DNA of 64,000 bases, from assembly GCA_002255935.1 (NCBI GenBank), contig NKIO01000001.1, forward strand, positions 62,001 to 126,000, given 5' to 3'. Under the pieces are notes generated by a model, which was not told where the DNA came from, did not search any database, and saw nothing but the letters and a program-made list of their open reading frames with translations. This stretch comes from Comamonadaceae bacterium PBBC2 (GTDB lineage Bacteria > Pseudomonadota > Gammaproteobacteria > Burkholderiales > Burkholderiaceae_C). The position numbers and the translations under genes are program-made. This document shows, one piece after another, positions 18,464 through 27,134 of this stretch (within the stretch, counting starts at the first letter, position 1; each line of letters starts with the position of its first letter).

Positions 18464-19765
18464 TTAGAAAGCGTCCATCAGCCGGTGGTAGGCGGTGCCC
18501 AGCACCAGGCTGGGCATGCGCAGCAGTGGCCCACCGGGAAAGTTGCGGTGCTTGAGCTTGGCAAACACATCAAAGCGCTCTGCCTGACCCGCCACGCTCT
18601 GCGCGACCAGACGCCCGGCCAGCCCAGTCAAGGCCACGCCGTGCCCGCTGAAACCTTGCAGGTAATACAGGTTGCCACCCAGGCGGCCAAAGTCGGGCGC
18701 GCGGTTCATGCTGATGTCCACAAACCCGCCCCAGATAAATTCAATCGGCACACCTTTGAGCTGTGGAAACACCTCGCCCATGCGACGCGCCATCACCGCT
18801 TGCAGTTTGGCCGGTGTGCGGGTGGAGTAGCTTACGCGGCCGCCGAACAACAGGCGGTGGTCGGCACTGAAACGGAAGTAATCGAGGATGAAATTGTTGT
18901 CGCACACGGCGGCAGCGCTGGGGATCAGGGACTCGCACAGCGCGGGATCCAGCGGCGCAGTACCAATGATGTAAGTGCCTACCGGCATCACCCGCGCAGC
19001 AATGTCTGGGGCCACCTGCGCGCCGTACTCAGGCAGCGTGCAGTTGCCAGCCAACACGCCAAAGCGCGCGTGCACCGAGCCCTGCGCCGTGCGGGCGATC
19101 AACGGGTCGCCGCGCTGCAAGGAAGTCACCGCGCTGTGCTCAAAAATTTGCACGCCCAGACTCTGCGCGGCACGCGCCAAACCCAGGCCGTACTTGAGCG
19201 GATGCAGATGGCCCGATGTGGTCTCATACGCCGATGCGCAATACAGCGGGCTTTGGATATGCGCCTGCACATCGTTGCCGCGGGCCAGCGCGCAGGTAAA
19301 GCCGTAGCTCTGCGCCAGCTTGTCTACCTCGGCCTCCAGCGCGCGCGCTTTGCGCGCCGAATCGGCCACGTAAAGGTATCCCTTCACCCGGTCGCAGTCG
19401 ATGTTGAACTGCGCAATACGTTCATCCACCAAATGGATAGCCTCTATCGACATGTCCCAGGCCAGCTTGGCTTGCGCGGGGCCGAGCTGCGACTCAAATG
19501 GGTCCTGCCCACTGGCATAACCCACAATAGTTTGTCCGCCATTGCGGCCCGATGCGCCACTGCAAATACGGTCCGCTTCCAACACCACCACCTTGTAGCC
19601 GCGCTGCGCCAGCTCGATAGCCGACGACAGACCGGAGTAGCCCGCGCCCACCACCACCACATCAGCCTGCAGAACCCCCCTCAGGGGTTCGGTCACCGCA
19701 GGGCGTGTGACACTGGCTTCGTAGTAACTGCGCTGATTCAGTTGGGTATCAGAGGTCAATAGCAT
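18464..19765 (-). CDS. puuB: Gamma-glutamylputrescine oxidoreductase (FAD)
   Basis: Oxidises gamma-glutamylputrescine to the aldehyde substrate of PuuC. 433 residues of the DAO/GlpO flavoprotein family: N-terminal FAD-binding DVVVVGAGYSGLSSAIELA, GASGRNGGQ and the C-terminal GFSGHGVALTGLAGRLVA. ATG at 19763-19765 chosen; a GTG four codons upstream is possible. It lies 24 nt after speB and on the far side of the regulator from puuD, so the Puu pathway is split over two transcripts. Confidence 0.9.
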   Translation of the reverse strand: MLLTSDTQLNQRSYYEASVTRPAVTEPLRGVLQADVVVVGAGYSGLSSAIELAQRGYKVVVLEADRICSGASGRNGGQTIVGYASGQDPFESQLGPAQAKLAWDMSIEAIHLVDERIAQFNIDCDRVKGYLYVADSARKARALEAEVDKLAQSYGFTCALARGNDVQAHIQSPLYCASAYETTSGHLHPLKYGLGLARAAQSLGVQIFEHSAVTSLQRGDPLIARTAQGSVHARFGVLAGNCTLPEYGAQVAPDIAARVMPVGTYIIGTAPLDPALCESLIPSAAAVCDNNFILDYFRFSADHRLLFGGRVSYSTRTPAKLQAVMARRMGEVFPQLKGVPIEFIWGGFVDISMNRAPDFGRLGGNLYYLQGFSGHGVALTGLAGRLVAQSVAGQAERFDVFAKLKHRNFPGGPLLRMPSLVLGTAYHRLMDAF

Positions 19766-19789
19766 GGTCGGTCCCACAGGGTCAGTCCA

Positions 19790-20719
19790 TCACTTCGCTT
19801 GTGCAGCGCCTTTGGCCACTTGCCCACACAGGTAAGTCCACATGAAAGTGGCCGCCGCATTGCTGGTCAGCTCGGCATGGTCGTACGAAGGTGCCACCTC
19901 CACGCAATCCATGCCAATGAAGTTCAGTCCTGCCAGGCTCTCCAGAAAGGTCAATACCTGTGAGCTAGTCATGCCGCCAGGCTCGGGTGTGCCGGTGCCG
20001 GGTGCAAAAGCCGGGTCCAGGCAATCGATATCCAGCGTCAGGTAAACAGGCCGATCGCCAATGCGCGACTTGATCGCGTCCACCATTGATGCCAGCGCAT
20101 CGCCGTCTTTGCCCCGCAGAGCACGGGCGGTGTAGATCAGGCCGCCCTGGTCTTGCACATACTCGCGGGCAGACCGTTCGCCACTGGAGCGCAAACCAAT
20201 TTGCACCGTTTGCGCCGGGTTGACCAGACCTTCTTGCAGCGCCTCATAGGTCCAGGTGCCATGACCCGAAGGTTCTCCAAAGTGGTCCACCCAGGTATCG
20301 CAGTGCGCATCAAAGTGAATCAAAGCCAACTCACCATGCAGCGCCTTGGCGGCGCGCAATAAGGGCAAGGTGATGGAATGGTCGCCACCAATGAAGACAC
20401 AGTGGTGTTTGGCCATCAGTGCCGCAGCCTGGGCTTCGATTGCTTCGCGCACCACGGGCAAGCCTGAAGCATTGGGTAACCGCAGATCGCCAGCATCCCC
20501 CATCACGTCCACAGGCGTTACCTCAAACACCGGATGCAGTCCATCGCAGAGCATCAATGATGCACGGCGAATCTCTTGCGGGCCAAAGCGTGCGCCAGGT
20601 CGGTTGGTCACCGCGCCGTCAAAGGGCACACCGATGACGGCAAAGCGCTGGTCCGCCAGCGCTGGGGCCGCCAGAAAGCGGTTGCTGTTGTTGGCATATG
20701 CAAACTGTCCTATCGCCAT
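19790..20719 (-). CDS. speB: Agmatinase (ureohydrolase family)
   Basis: Hydrolyses agmatine to putrescine and urea, feeding the neighbouring putrescine pathway. 309 residues. The binuclear manganese ligands are visible in GGDHSIT, IHFDAHCDTW and LDIDCLDPAFAPGTGTPEPG. GAGGA lies about 8 nt upstream of the chosen ATG (20717-20719). It is first in a transcript with puuB. A gamma-guanidinobutyrase or guanidinopropionase activity cannot be excluded, as the family is close. Confidence 0.88.
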   Translation of the reverse strand: MAIGQFAYANNSNRFLAAPALADQRFAVIGVPFDGAVTNRPGARFGPQEIRRASLMLCDGLHPVFEVTPVDVMGDAGDLRLPNASGLPVVREAIEAQAAALMAKHHCVFIGGDHSITLPLLRAAKALHGELALIHFDAHCDTWVDHFGEPSGHGTWTYEALQEGLVNPAQTVQIGLRSSGERSAREYVQDQGGLIYTARALRGKDGDALASMVDAIKSRIGDRPVYLTLDIDCLDPAFAPGTGTPEPGGMTSSQVLTFLESLAGLNFIGMDCVEVAPSYDHAELTSNAAATFMWTYLCGQVAKGAAQAK

Positions 20720-20773
20720 CACAAAGTCCTCAGGAGTTTTCTGGCTCCGAAGTTACCGCAAACCCGGCGCTTT

Positions 20774-20787
20774 GGTGGTGCCAATTC
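20774..20787. promoter_or_regulatory. GGTGGTGCCAATTC element upstream of speB
   Basis: Matches 13 of 14 positions of the element in the puuD/mocR intergenic region (16919-16932). It lies 55 nt upstream of the speB start in the 165-nt gap between divergent speB and the EamA gene. It may be a shared operator for the MocR regulator; this is inferred from the match alone. Confidence 0.4.
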
Positions 20788-20884
20788 ACCGGATCACGAG
20801 CAAACCAGCGAGGTGGAGACCGGAAGCTCGGCGAGGCTGCGGCATGATAGGCACCCATCGCCTCTCTGCCCATTCGCCACTTAC

Positions 20885-21868
20885 ATGCACGCCACTGAAC
20901 TCAGCCACACCCCACGCCAACGCTGGATTGCCTACGGATTTTTAGCCCTGAGCATGTCGCTGGTCGGCAGCTATGTGGCGCTATCCAAACCCCTGGTGGC
21001 TGCCCTGCCCGTCTTCCTGCTGGCCTGGATGCGCTTCGGCATTGGCGGGCTGGGCATGGTGCATTGGCTGCGCAAGCCGGTGGACGAAGCGCCGATGACA
21101 CCGGCCACCCGCAAGCTGATCTTTCTGGAGTCCTTCCTGGGCAACTTCATGTTTTCCATCTGCATGCTGTTTGGCGTCAGCATGACCAGTGCGGTGTCTG
21201 CCGGCGTGATCATGGCGTCTATACCCGCAGTGGTCGCCATCCTGAGCTGGATCTTTTTGAAAGAGCGCATCGGCCTGCGCGTCTGGCTGGCGGTGGGCTT
21301 TGGGGCTCTGGGCATTGGCTTGCTGTCGCTATCAAAAAGTGAGCTGCTCCCGCACAATCCAGGCGCCCCAGAGGTCGATTTGGCATGGAATGGACTGACG
21401 CTTAGCAAGGCAATGGTAGGTAATCTGCTGGTGTTCGCTGCGGTGTTGTGTGAGGCGGCCTATGCGGTGATAGGCAAAAAGCTCACGGGGACGCTATCGC
21501 CCAAACGCATCACTGCGCTGATCAACCTGTGGGGGTTCTTGTTAATGACGCCTGTGGGAATTTACGCGGCTTGGCGTTTTGACTTTGCAGCCGTGCAAGG
21601 CCCCATCTGGCTGCTGCTGGTTTTTTACGCCATGGCCGCCAGCGTATGGACCGTCTGGCTGTGGATGACCGGACTGAAGCACGTGGCGGCCGCAAAAGCC
21701 GGTGTGTTTACCGTCATGCTGCCCATCTCTGCGGCGCTGGTCGGCGTAGGGGTGTTGGGTGAAAGTTTGAGTGGCCTGCAGCTACTGGCCTTTGGCTTGG
21801 CGCTCACTGGAGTGGTGCTGGCCACTCTGCCCAGCAAAGCCGCTGCACCACCTACGGGGCCAGCGTAA
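20885..21868 (+). CDS. EamA/DMT-family permease carrying a repeat-encoded loop
   Basis: 327 residues with about ten hydrophobic helices in two EamA halves (for example LLAWMRFGIGGLGMVHWL and GVFTVMLPISAALVGVGVLGE), as in RhaT/YdcZ-type drug/metabolite transporters; the substrate is unknown. I chose the ATG at 20885; upstream in-frame codons overlap the divergent speB promoter. The frame contains a copy of the dispersed repeat (21327-21362), translated as LSKSELLPHNPG in the loop between the two halves. Its 3' end overlaps the convergent RraA-like gene by 17 bp. Confidence 0.85.
   Translation: MHATELSHTPRQRWIAYGFLALSMSLVGSYVALSKPLVAALPVFLLAWMRFGIGGLGMVHWLRKPVDEAPMTPATRKLIFLESFLGNFMFSICMLFGVSMTSAVSAGVIMASIPAVVAILSWIFLKERIGLRVWLAVGFGALGIGLLSLSKSELLPHNPGAPEVDLAWNGLTLSKAMVGNLLVFAAVLCEAAYAVIGKKLTGTLSPKRITALINLWGFLLMTPVGIYAAWRFDFAAVQGPIWLLLVFYAMAASVWTVWLWMTGLKHVAAAKAGVFTVMLPISAALVGVGVLGESLSGLQLLAFGLALTGVVLATLPSKAAAPPTGPA
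21327..21362 (+). repeat. Dispersed repeat, copy 2, inside a coding sequence
   Basis: The sequence GCTATCAAAAAGTGAGCTGC and following CTCCCGCACAATCCA match copy 8 (58179 onward) closely, differing mainly at A-rich positions and one T-to-A in the core. It is 36 nt, a multiple of three, so the EamA frame stays open. Confidence 0.85.
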
Positions 21869-22367
21869 TCACCATGCCATCTTCGTCGGCATACAACCAG
21901 TCACCGGGCTGCACCCGTACGCCTTGAATCACCACCGGCACCTGGGATTGACCTTCACTGCGTTTCTCGGTGGGCATCGGCATGGCGGCCAGCGCCCGGA
22001 TACCCAGTGCTTCGCGCGCTAGCTCGGCGGTGTCGCGTACACAGCCATCCACCACCACACCAGCCCAACCATTGCGGGCCGCTGCCGCGCCCAGATTGCC
22101 ACCCAACAAGGCTTTGCGCAAGGAGGCTCCGCCATCTACCACCAGCACTTGGCCCACGCGCCCCGCAGCCGTATCAATCCAACCCTGACTGTCTACCGCG
22201 GCTTTGACGAGGCTGTTGTCCTCAAAGCACTTGACGGTGACCACCGGGCCACAGAATTTTTCAAGCCCGCCAAAGTTGCGAAAGACAGGTGGCAAAACCC
22301 GATAATTACCCGAGGCATCTGCCTTGTGGGCATCACACAAATCACAGGTAGCAAAGTTATTCGACAT
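21852..22367 (-). CDS. RraA-like protein (RNase E inhibitor / 4-hydroxy-4-methyl-2-oxoglutarate aldolase family)
   Basis: 171 residues. Family features are FCGPVVTVKCFEDNSLVK, LVVDGGASLRKALLGGN, GVVVDGCVRDTAEL and GDWLYADEDGMVI. Both RraA proper and the metal-dependent aldolases share this fold. The G-x20-R-D pattern of the aldolase active site (GGNLG...GCVRD) is present, so catalysis is possible. No aromatic-ring-cleavage genes lie next to it, so I do not choose. AAGGAG is 8 nt upstream of the ATG at 22365-22367. Confidence 0.8.
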   Translation of the reverse strand: MSNNFATCDLCDAHKADASGNYRVLPPVFRNFGGLEKFCGPVVTVKCFEDNSLVKAAVDSQGWIDTAAGRVGQVLVVDGGASLRKALLGGNLGAAAARNGWAGVVVDGCVRDTAELAREALGIRALAAMPMPTEKRSEGQSQVPVVIQGVRVQPGDWLYADEDGMVITLAP

Positions 22368-22399
22368 GAGGCAACACTCCTTTTGGCGGTAAACGGCTA

Positions 22400-22414
22400 T
22401 TTTCCAATGGAAAA
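22400..22414. promoter_or_regulatory. Short palindrome in the rraA-like / H1-like divergent region
   Basis: TTTTCC AAT GGAAAA, a perfect 6-bp dyad 33 nt upstream of the RraA-like start, followed by a related TTCCCCAATGAAAA. It may be an operator; no known regulator was identified. Confidence 0.35.
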
Positions 22415-22544
22415 AACAACGTTCCCCAATGAAAATTGCATTTTTACGCTTGGAAACGCCCATTTTTACCAGTAGCATCCGCACTACCAGCGAAGAAGCA
22501 GTTTTTTGCTGGTGATTAATCAACTTCTAGAAGGACAATCAATC

Positions 22545-23006
22545 ATGGCAACTGCAAAGAAAGCACCGGCTAAAAAAGCCGCTCCCGCAAAAAAAGCGGC
22601 ACCTGCCAAGGCAGCCGCACCCGCGAAAAAAGTAGCCGTTAAAGCGGCCGTGAAGGCACCAGCCAAAAAGGCAGCTCCTGCTAAGAAAGCGGCCCCCGCC
22701 GCCAAAAAAGCAGCTCCCGCTAAAAAGGCTGCTGCAACCAAGACTCCCGCCAAAAAGCGCACTGTGAACGCGGCCTTCATGAAGGCCCTGACACCTAGCG
22801 CAGCATTGGCTGCGGTAGTCGGCGCGGCTCCCCTGCCACGCACCGAAGTGGTCAGCAAGCTGTGGGCTTACATCAAGAAGAACAAACTTCAAGATGCAGT
22901 CAACAAGCGCATGATCAACGCGGATGCGAAGCTGAAAGAGATTTTCGGCAAGATGCAAGTCTCGATGTTCGAGATGGCAGGTCTGATCGGCAAGCACCTG
23001 AAATAA
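22545..23006 (+). CDS. Histone H1-like protein with C-terminal SWIB/MDM2-type domain
   Basis: 153 residues in two parts. Residues 1-75 are almost entirely Lys, Ala and Pro in repeats such as AAPAKKAAPAKK, as in eukaryotic H1 tails and bacterial HctB/BpH1-like nucleoid proteins. Residues 80-153 (FMKALTPSAALAAVVGAAPLPRTEVVSKLW..INADAKLKEIFG) resemble a SWIB domain. It probably binds DNA through the basic tail. ATG at 22545 with AAGGA about 10 nt upstream; the in-frame extension upstream has no Shine-Dalgarno. A strong terminator follows. Confidence 0.85.
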   Translation: MATAKKAPAKKAAPAKKAAPAKAAAPAKKVAVKAAVKAPAKKAAPAKKAAPAAKKAAPAKKAAATKTPAKKRTVNAAFMKALTPSAALAAVVGAAPLPRTEVVSKLWAYIKKNKLQDAVNKRMINADAKLKEIFGKMQVSMFEMAGLIGKHLK

Positions 23007-23075
23007 TCGCTTGCGGGACAGATCTTGCGTTCTGTCCCCGACCGATTAAAGAATGCGTTACTGCGATCTACAAAG

Positions 23076-23104
23076 AAAAAGGCCGGTCTGACCGGCCTTT
23101 TTTT
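23076..23104 (+). terminator. Intrinsic terminator after the H1-like gene
   Basis: AAAAAGGCCGGT (23076-23087) pairs with ACCGGCCTTTTT (23091-23102) around a 3-nt loop and continues into T7. It separates the H1-like gene from the dpp operon. Confidence 0.85.
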
Positions 23105-23133
23105 CTAGCGCCCCTACAAGTACACTCGCCGCC

Positions 23134-24144
23134 ATGTTGCGTTTTATCTTCACCCGTTTGAGCCTCATCATCCCGACTTTTTTCGGCATGACCTTGTTGG
23201 CCTTCTTCCTTATCCGCCTGGTACCAGGGGACCCCATAGAAACACTGGCCGGTGAGCGCGGTATCGATGCCACCCGCCATGCACAACTGCTCAAGGAGTA
23301 TGGGCTGGACCGCCCAGTCATGGTGCAGTACGGTATCTACATCTCTAAAGTATTGCAGGGCGATTTGGGCAAATCCATGATTACCCAGGCACCCGTTTTG
23401 GAAGAGTTTCGCGCCCTGTTTCCCGCCACCATTGAACTCGCGCTGTGTGCCATTTTGTTTGCGCTGCTCATTGGCATTCCCGCAGGCATTTTGGCCGCAG
23501 TCAAACGCAACTCCTGGCTCGATCATGGCGTGATGGGCGTCTCACTCACCGGCTATTCCATGCCCATTTTTTGGTGGGGCTTGCTACTCATTCTGCTGTT
23601 CTCGGTGCAGCTAGACCTGACCCCGGTGTCGGGCCGCATTGCCGTGCAGTATTTTCTGGAGCCTGTCACCGGCCTGCTGCTGATTGACTCCTGGCTGTCT
23701 GGCGAACCAGGGGCATTTAGCTCGGCCGCATCGCACTTGATTCTTCCCACTATTGCGCTGGGCACCGTTCCCCTGGCCGTGATCGCGCGCATGACGCGTT
23801 CGGCCATGCTAGAGGTGATGGGTGAAGACTACATCCGTACGGCACGCGCCAAAGGCCTCTCAGACTTTCGGGTGGTGTCTTTGCACGCGCTGCGCAATGC
23901 GCTGATACCAGTCATTACCGTCATCGGACTCCAGGTTGGCGTGCTGTTCACCGGTGCCATCCTCACCGAGACCATGTTCTCCTGGCCTGGCGTGGGCAAG
24001 TGGCTCATAGAGGCCATCAGCCGACGTGACTATCCTGTTCTTCAGGGCGGCATGCTGCTATTAGGTGTCATCGTCATGGCCGTCAATTTGCTCGTGGACT
24101 TGGCCTACGGAATCATCAACCCACGTATCCGTCATCAAAAATGA
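23134..24144 (+). CDS. dppB: Dipeptide/oligopeptide ABC transporter permease DppB
   Basis: 336 residues, inner-membrane permease. N-terminal MLRFIFTRLSLIIPTFFGM is typical of DppB/GsiC, followed by RLVPGDPIETLAG and the EAA-like loop (DYIRTARAKGLSDFRVV). The stop overlaps the dppC start by 4 nt (ATGA). First gene of a dppBCDFA transcript. Confidence 0.92.
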   Translation: MLRFIFTRLSLIIPTFFGMTLLAFFLIRLVPGDPIETLAGERGIDATRHAQLLKEYGLDRPVMVQYGIYISKVLQGDLGKSMITQAPVLEEFRALFPATIELALCAILFALLIGIPAGILAAVKRNSWLDHGVMGVSLTGYSMPIFWWGLLLILLFSVQLDLTPVSGRIAVQYFLEPVTGLLLIDSWLSGEPGAFSSAASHLILPTIALGTVPLAVIARMTRSAMLEVMGEDYIRTARAKGLSDFRVVSLHALRNALIPVITVIGLQVGVLFTGAILTETMFSWPGVGKWLIEAISRRDYPVLQGGMLLLGVIVMAVNLLVDLAYGIINPRIRHQK

Positions 24145-25046
24145 GTGCTGTATCCACCTCCACCGCATCAGCGCCGCCCAGCGGCCCGGCACACCCCTTC
24201 AAGGATTTTTGGCGCTACTTCAGTGCCAACAAAGGTGCCATGGCCGGTTTGCTGGTTGTCAGCTTTGTGCTGCTCATTGCCATCTTTGCGGATGTACTGG
24301 CCCCCTACCCCCCGGCTGTGACGGACAGCACCGCGTTCCTTCTACCCCCGGCTTGGCAAGCGGGCGGCTCTTCGGCCCACTGGCTGGGTACCGATGCCAT
24401 TGGCCGCGACATTCTGTCGCGTTTGATGCACGGCTCGCGCTTGTCCCTGACGATTGGTATTGCAGTCGTTGCCGTGTCTGTGGTGGTGGGTACCGCACTC
24501 GGTTTGCTGGCAGGCTACTTCCGTGGCATCTTTGAGATCGCGGTCATGCGCGCCATGGACATCATCTTGACGCTACCGAGTTTGCTGTTGGCCATTGTGG
24601 TGGTTGCCATTCTTGGCCCTGGCATGCTCAACGCCATGTTGGCCGTGTCTATCGTGGTCTTGCCGCACTATGTGCGCATTACCCGCGCCGCCGTCATTGC
24701 CGAAACATCGCGCGACTATGTCACTGCCGCACGCATGGGCGGCGCGGGCCACTGGCGCGTGATGGTCAGCGAAGTGCTGCCCAATTGCACCGCGCCCCTG
24801 ATCGTGCAAGCGTCACTGGGTATTTCCACCGCCATTCTGGACGGTGCAGCACTGGGATTTTTAGGTCTGGGTGCCCAGCCGCCCTCACCCGAATGGGGCA
24901 CCATGCTGGCCGACGCGCGCGAGTTCGTGCTGCGCGCCTGGTGGGTGGTCACCTTCCCCGGTCTGGCCATTCTGATTACGGTATTGGCCTTCAATTTGTT
25001 GGGCGATGGCCTGCGCGATGCGCTGGACCCCAAGCTCAAGCGCTAA
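24141..25046 (+). CDS. dppC: Dipeptide/oligopeptide ABC transporter permease DppC
   Basis: 301 residues. Shows the DppC N-terminal helix (FLLVV-like VVSFVLLIAIFADVLAPYPP), WLGTDAIGRDILSRLMHG and the EAA-like loop (RDYVTAARMGGAGHWRVM). Translationally coupled to dppB by ATGA and 18 nt ahead of dppD. Confidence 0.92.
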   Translation: MSAVSTSTASAPPSGPAHPFKDFWRYFSANKGAMAGLLVVSFVLLIAIFADVLAPYPPAVTDSTAFLLPPAWQAGGSSAHWLGTDAIGRDILSRLMHGSRLSLTIGIAVVAVSVVVGTALGLLAGYFRGIFEIAVMRAMDIILTLPSLLLAIVVVAILGPGMLNAMLAVSIVVLPHYVRITRAAVIAETSRDYVTAARMGGAGHWRVMVSEVLPNCTAPLIVQASLGISTAILDGAALGFLGLGAQPPSPEWGTMLADAREFVLRAWWVVTFPGLAILITVLAFNLLGDGLRDALDPKLKR

Positions 25047-25064
25047 ACCCACACACGCAAAAAA

Positions 25065-26063
25065 ATGGCATTGCTCGAAATAGAAAATCTGTCGGTGGAG
25101 TTTCCATCGCACAACGGCACCATGCATGCGGTCGATGGCGTGAGCCTGTCGGTCGATAGCGGCGATGTGCTTGGCATTGTGGGCGAATCCGGCTCCGGCA
25201 AAAGCGTCACCATGATGGCACTGATGGGTCTAGTAGCCTACCCCGGTGTGGTTCGCGCAGACAAGCTGCGCTTTGATGGACACGATCTGCTGGCGCTGTC
25301 GCCGCGCGAGCGGCGCAAGCTGACGGGCAAAGACCTGTCGATGATCTTCCAGGACCCCACCACCAGCTTGAACCCCTGCTTCACGGTGGGCTTCCAACTG
25401 GCCGAGACATTGAAGTTGCATCTGGGCATGGACAAGAAAGCTGCCCGCAAGCGCTCGATTGAATTGCTGGAGCAGGTCGGTATTCCCGCACCCGAAAGCC
25501 GACTCGGCGTTTATCCGCACCAGTTGTCTGGCGGCATGAGCCAGCGCGTGATGATCGCCATGGCGATTGCCTGCAACCCCAAGCTCTTGATTGCCGATGA
25601 GCCAACAACGGCCCTCGACGTAACCATCCAGGCGCAAATTTTGGACCTGTTGCGCAGCCTGCAAAAAGACCGCGGCATGGCCCTAGTGCTGATCACGCAC
25701 AACATGGGCGTGGTCAGTGAAATGGCCCGCAATGTGGCCGTGATGTACGCAGGGCAGGTGATGGAGCAGCGCGCCGCGCTAGACCTGTTCAACAGCCCCC
25801 AGCACCCCTACACCGAAGCACTAATGGCTGCCATGCCCGAGCGCAGCGATGGTTTGTCCCGCCTGGCCACCATCCCCGGCATGGTGCCCGGACTGTATGA
25901 CCGCCCGAATGGTTGCCTGTTTGCGCCACGGTGCAGCGTTGCCGTAGAAGGCACCTGTGGCAAGCGCCCCGCTTTGCGCCCCTGGGCCGACGGATTCGTG
26001 CGTTGTCATTTCCCTATTTCCGAGCGCACATCCACCCATGTTGCGACCAAGGTCAGCCCATGA
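25065..26063 (+). CDS. dppD: Dipeptide ABC transporter ATP-binding protein DppD
   Basis: 332 residues. Walker [10 protein letters not shown], signature LSGGMSQRV, Walker [15 protein letters not shown] and the H-loop [12 protein letters not shown] are intact. The C-terminal oligopeptide/dipeptide-transporter domain contains GCLFAPRC with further cysteines, the site of an iron-sulfur cluster in some homologues. It overlaps dppF by 4 nt. Confidence 0.93.
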   Translation: MALLEIENLSVEFPSHNGTMHAVDGVSLSVDSGDVLGIVGESGSGKSVTMMALMGLVAYPGVVRADKLRFDGHDLLALSPRERRKLTGKDLSMIFQDPTTSLNPCFTVGFQLAETLKLHLGMDKKAARKRSIELLEQVGIPAPESRLGVYPHQLSGGMSQRVMIAMAIACNPKLLIADEPTTALDVTIQAQILDLLRSLQKDRGMALVLITHNMGVVSEMARNVAVMYAGQVMEQRAALDLFNSPQHPYTEALMAAMPERSDGLSRLATIPGMVPGLYDRPNGCLFAPRCSVAVEGTCGKRPALRPWADGFVRCHFPISERTSTHVATKVSP

Positions 26064-27055
26064 GCCCTATCTCCAACACCACCGTAGTGACCGCGCGTGA
26101 CCTGCGCCAGGTCTATGCCATCAGCAACGGATTCATGCGCAAAGCTGACGCGCTGCAAGCCGTCAGCGGCGTCTCGTTTTCTATTCAAGCCGGCAAGACC
26201 CTGGCCATTGTGGGAGAGTCCGGTTGTGGCAAGTCCACCCTGGCACGCATGGTGTCGCTGATTGAATCCCCCACCAGTGGTGATTTGCAAATCGGATCGG
26301 TGAATGCCGTCACGGCATCGCAGTCCGACAAGCGGGTGCTGCGGCAAAAAGTGCAGTTAGTGTTTCAAAACCCCTATGGGTCCTTGAACCCGCGCAAGCG
26401 CATCGGCCAGATTCTGGAAGCGCCTCTGGAGATCAACACCTCGCTCAGCCGCGATGAGCGCATCGCACAAGCCCGTGCCATGCTGGCCCTGGTGGGGCTA
26501 CGACCCGAGCACTATGACCGCTACCCCCACATGTTCTCGGGCGGACAACGCCAGCGCATCGCCATTGCCCGCGCGCTGATGTTGAACCCCTCTTTGGTCG
26601 TGGCCGATGAACCGGTGTCTGCACTGGATGTCTCCATTCAAGCCCAAGTGCTCAACCTCTTGGCCGATCTGCAAAAAGACCGTGGCTTGGCCTACCTCTT
26701 TATCTCGCATGATCTGGGCGTGGTTCGGCACATTGCCCACGATGTGATGGTGATGTACTTGGGTCATACAGTCGAGCATGGCTCCAAAGAGCGCATCTTT
26801 GCGCGCCCGCTGCACCCCTATACCCAAGCCTTGCTGGGCTCCACACCAGGTTTGGCCGGGCACGGACAAGCCACCAAACGGGTTGTACTGATGGGCGAGT
26901 TGCCATCGCCCTTGAACCCGCCGGCCGGTTGTGTGTTCTCCACACGCTGCCCCCATGCCACCGCCCAGTGCCGAGCGGCGCGGCCCGAGCAGCGCATGAT
27001 CGATGGCCGTTTAGTTGCTTGTTTTGAAGCCGAACGATTGGCCTCAATCGCTTAA
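26060..27055 (+). CDS. dppF: Dipeptide ABC transporter ATP-binding protein DppF
   Basis: 331 residues. Walker [10 protein letters not shown], signature FSGGQRQRI, Walker [14 protein letters not shown] and the C-terminal cysteine-rich [20 protein letters not shown] are present. I chose the ATG at 26060 because it overlaps the dppD stop (ATGA); the frame stays open upstream inside dppD but has no ribosome-binding site. Confidence 0.93.
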   Translation: MSPISNTTVVTARDLRQVYAISNGFMRKADALQAVSGVSFSIQAGKTLAIVGESGCGKSTLARMVSLIESPTSGDLQIGSVNAVTASQSDKRVLRQKVQLVFQNPYGSLNPRKRIGQILEAPLEINTSLSRDERIAQARAMLALVGLRPEHYDRYPHMFSGGQRQRIAIARALMLNPSLVVADEPVSALDVSIQAQVLNLLADLQKDRGLAYLFISHDLGVVRHIAHDVMVMYLGHTVEHGSKERIFARPLHPYTQALLGSTPGLAGHGQATKRVVLMGELPSPLNPPAGCVFSTRCPHATAQCRAARPEQRMIDGRLVACFEAERLASIA

Positions 27056-27098
27056 TATGCAGGTTCAGTGGCTCCGCGGTGCGGGGTCCAATTTTTTT

Positions 27099-27121
27099 GA
27101 ACTGCATGGCAGTTCTTTTTT
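27099..27121 (+). terminator. Hairpin with T-tract between dppF and dppA
   Basis: GAACTGC and GCAGTTC (27099-27115) form a 7-bp stem around ATG, followed by six T (27116-27121). The dppA Shine-Dalgarno CAGGAG starts at the next base. It would partially terminate upstream transcription or stabilise the upstream mRNA. Confidence 0.6.
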
Positions 27122-27134
27122 CAGGAGTTTGTAC

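Noticed and set aside
20576-20884. Upstream in-frame extension of the EamA permease
   Set aside because: It would overlap the speB gene and its promoter and would add no family sequence; the ATG at 20885 starts at the usual position before the first helix.
22560-22760. Short repeated GCC-AAA-AAA units resembling a tandem-repeat or CRISPR-like array
   Set aside because: They are codons of the Lys/Ala-rich protein tail, not equal-length repeats with unique spacers. No CRISPR array is present in the window.
27015-27134. Upstream extension of DppA starting inside dppF
   Set aside because: It overlaps dppF, crosses a terminator-like hairpin and lacks a Shine-Dalgarno, whereas CAGGAG precedes the ATG at 27135 and the signal peptide follows.
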